DNA of 7,123 nucleotides from Candidatus Zixiibacteriota bacterium (lineage in GTDB: Bacteria > Zixibacteria > MSB-5A5 > JAABVY01 > JAHJOQ01). The DNA lies in contig DAOVLC010000071.1 in NCBI GenBank assembly GCA_030631455.1, positions 1 through 7,123 on the forward strand. Direction: 5' to 3'. Numbering within the stretch: the stretch's first letter is position 1; each line of letters starts with the position of its first letter. A model generated the notes under the pieces. That model had not been told where the DNA came from, did no database searches, and worked only from the letters and a program-made list of their open reading frames with translations. Shown here one piece after another: positions 5,930 to 7,123 of this stretch. Made by a program: the position numbers and the translations under genes.

Positions 5930-6475
5930 CTATCCCTTCTTTCCAAAAGGCATGCCCATCTCCTTCAAGAGAAGGAAAGCCTCCTCGTCAGTTCGGGCCG
6001 TAGTTACAATAGTTATTCCCATTCCCCGAATCTTGTCGATCTTATCGTATTCTATCTCAGGGAATATTAGCTGCTCTTTGATACCGAGTGTATAGTTTCC
6101 TCTCCCATCGAAACCCTCCGGCGATGCTCCGCGGAAATCCCTGATTCGAGGCATGGCGATATTCGTCAGGCGATCGAAGAACTCATACATTCTGTTTCGC
6201 CTGAGAGTGACTGCCGCTCCGATTGGCATCCCAGCGCGCAGCTTGAAGTTCGAGATCGACTTCTTTGCCCTGCGGATTGTCGGCTTCTGACCCGCAATTC
6301 GCGTAAGCTCGCCGACTGCGGAATCCAAAGCCTTCGAGTTCGCAATCGCCTCACCAAGTCCCATATTCACTATGATCTTGGTGAATCGAGGCACCTGCAT
6401 CACGTTCGTGCACCCCAGCTCCTTACGAAGCTTTGGAGCCACCTCATTCTGATATTTGTCTTTCAGCCGCGCCAT
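5930..6475 (-). CDS. rplE: 50S ribosomal protein L5
   Basis: L5 binds 5S rRNA in the central protuberance and contacts the P-site tRNA and S13 of the small subunit. It has 181 residues, close to the E. coli length. Visible hallmarks are [16 protein letters not shown] (28-43), the signature region [20 protein letters not shown] followed by [27 protein letters not shown] and a C-terminal [22 protein letters not shown]. The ATG at 6475-6473 overlaps the rplX stop by one base (TGATG), with GGAG about 10 nt upstream. In E. coli this is the junction S8 binds to repress the operon; the sequence here shows tight coupling but no obvious S8-site copy. Confidence 0.98.
   Translation of the reverse strand: MARLKDKYQNEVAPKLRKELGCTNVMQVPRFTKIIVNMGLGEAIANSKALDSAVGELTRIAGQKPTIRRAKKSISNFKLRAGMPIGAAVTLRRNRMYEFFDRLTNIAMPRIRDFRGASPEGFDGRGNYTLGIKEQLIFPEIEYDKIDKIRGMGITIVTTARTDEEAFLLLKEMGMPFGKKG
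5933..5938 (-). promoter_or_regulatory. Ribosome binding site supporting the GTG start of rpsN
   Basis: AAGGGA on the minus strand, inside the last codons of rplE, 4 nt before the GTG at 5928. It decides between this start and the upstream TTG at 5946. Confidence 0.65.
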
Positions 6476-6792
6476 CAGATCATCTCTCCGGTCTTGACAG
6501 ATATTCTGACCTTTCTCTTGGTCTTCTTCTCTTTATCCTCGATCATCCTGTACCCGACACGCGTCGGGCCATCGCCCGAATAATGCATCACGTTCGAGAT
6601 ATGAATCGAACCTTCCTTCTCGATAATCCCGCCTTTGGGATTCCTCTGAGTCGGCCTCGAATGCTTATAGATCAGGTTAACACCTTCCACGAGGACTCGA
6701 TTCTTGTCTGACATGACCTTCAGCACTTTGCCGATACGGCCTCTATCCTTGCCGGCAATTACCTTCACCTGGTCGCCTTTGATAATCTTCAT
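6475..6792 (-). CDS. rplX: 50S ribosomal protein L24
   Basis: L24 is an early assembly initiator of the large subunit and lies near the exit of the peptide tunnel. It has 105 residues. The KOW motif covers about residues 3-30 ([23 protein letters not shown]), followed by [21 protein letters not shown] and IHISNVM, all expected. After PTRVGYRM the C-terminal tail is lysine-rich ([12 protein letters not shown]) and ends KTGEMI. The ATG at 6792-6790 is 7 nt after the rplN stop with GAGGA immediately upstream. The stop overlaps the rplE start. Nothing unusual. Confidence 0.97.
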   Translation of the reverse strand: MKIIKGDQVKVIAGKDRGRIGKVLKVMSDKNRVLVEGVNLIYKHSRPTQRNPKGGIIEKEGSIHISNVMHYSGDGPTRVGYRMIEDKEKKTKRKVRISVKTGEMI

Positions 6793-6799
6793 ATCTTCC

Positions 6800-7123
6800 T
6801 CACAGAACTTCCGGCGCCAACGAGACTATTTTCATGAATTTCTTCTCACGCAATTCGCGAGCCACAGGCCCGAAGATACGAGTCCCGCGCGGCTCGTTCT
6901 GTTCATTGATAACGACAGCCGCATTGTCCGAAAACCTGATATAGCTTCCGTCTTTTCTCCGTGTCTTCGCGGTAGTACGGACTACGACCGCTCTCACGAT
7001 ATCGCTCTTCTTCACCGCGCCATTCGGGATGGCATCCTTAACGGCGCAGACGATGATATCACCGAGTCTGGCGTACCTGCGCCTGGTGCCGCCCAGCACT
7101 CGAAAGCACATCACCTTCTTTGC
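6800..7123 (-). CDS. rplN: 50S ribosomal protein L14 (partial, N-terminus off the right edge)
   Basis: L14 binds 23S rRNA near the interface, forms intersubunit bridges and is the docking site for the silencing factor RsfS. The first complete codon ends exactly at the window edge: 107 residues plus stop are visible, starting [12 protein letters not shown]. By comparison with the about 122-residue family the first 15 or so residues, including the ADNSG segment, are missing. The internal methionine at 7114 is not the start. Visible family blocks are [47 protein letters not shown], and the conserved ending [13 protein letters not shown]...[13 protein letters not shown]. It is the first spc gene; rpsQ and rpmC of the S10 operon would be expected beyond the edge. 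Confidence 0.98.
   Translation of the reverse strand, partial: AKKVMCFRVLGGTRRRYARLGDIIVCAVKDAIPNGAVKKSDIVRAVVVRTTAKTRRKDGSYIRFSDNAAVVINEQNEPRGTRIFGPVARELREKKFMKIVSLAPEVL

Noticed and set aside
5743..5946. S14 with a TTG start giving MERRDS before VAKK
   Set aside because: It would overlap rplE, and S14 type Z normally begins MAKK; the GTG at 5928 has AAGGGA upstream.
1..7123. Search for an unusual system: CRISPR, toxin-antitoxin, mobile element, riboswitch, terminator or selenocysteine gene
   Set aside because: The window is almost completely covered by orthodox translation and export genes with spacers of at most 19 nt; there is no room for an extra module and I saw no repeat array or terminator hairpin followed by a T run.

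Overview
The window is one uninterrupted run of bacterial translation genes, all on the minus strand. Read in transcription order (high to low coordinates) it is the spc ribosomal-protein operon running into the start of the alpha operon: rplN (cut at the right edge), rplX, rplE, rpsN, rpsH, rplF, rplR, rpsE, rpmD, rplO, secY, adk, map, infA, rpmJ, rpsM (cut at the left edge). Sixteen genes cover almost every base. The longest stretch between two genes is 19 nt, and seven junctions either overlap by one base or are separated by at most two bases. I saw no RNA gene, mobile element, CRISPR, repeat array, intrinsic terminator or convincing promoter.

Organism: a bacterium of roughly balanced base composition. 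The order secY-adk-map-infA-rpmJ-rpsM is the widespread bacterial arrangement found, for example, in Firmicutes and many other phyla. It differs from the enteric one, where adk, map and infA lie elsewhere. S14 is the short zinc-ribbon type, L36 keeps its zinc ligands, and adenylate kinase has a four-cysteine zinc LID. Together these argue against a typical gammaproteobacterium. The SecY and small-ribosomal-protein sequences give me a loose impression of an FCB-type or candidate-phylum lineage, but this is low-confidence inference and needs a tree.

Layout: 7123-4383 holds large-subunit proteins L14, L24, L5, L6 and L18 with small-subunit S14 and S8. 4365-3217 holds S5, L30 and L15. 3216-1903 is SecY, the protein-export channel. 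1903-507 holds two housekeeping enzymes, adenylate kinase and methionine aminopeptidase. 504-1 holds initiation factor IF-1, L36 and the first 49 residues of S13. The set couples ribosome assembly, initiation, N-terminal methionine removal from new proteins, and membrane targeting in one transcript. Many junctions look translationally coupled: stop codons lie inside or next to the next ribosome binding site, or overlap the next start.

No undescribed system is visible. The points of interest are small: GTG starts for rpsM and rpsN, a 10-nt perfect anti-Shine-Dalgarno match that contains the rpmJ stop codon, stop-NN-ATG junctions without a good ribosome binding site before map and infA, and an unusual L18 C-terminal motif.
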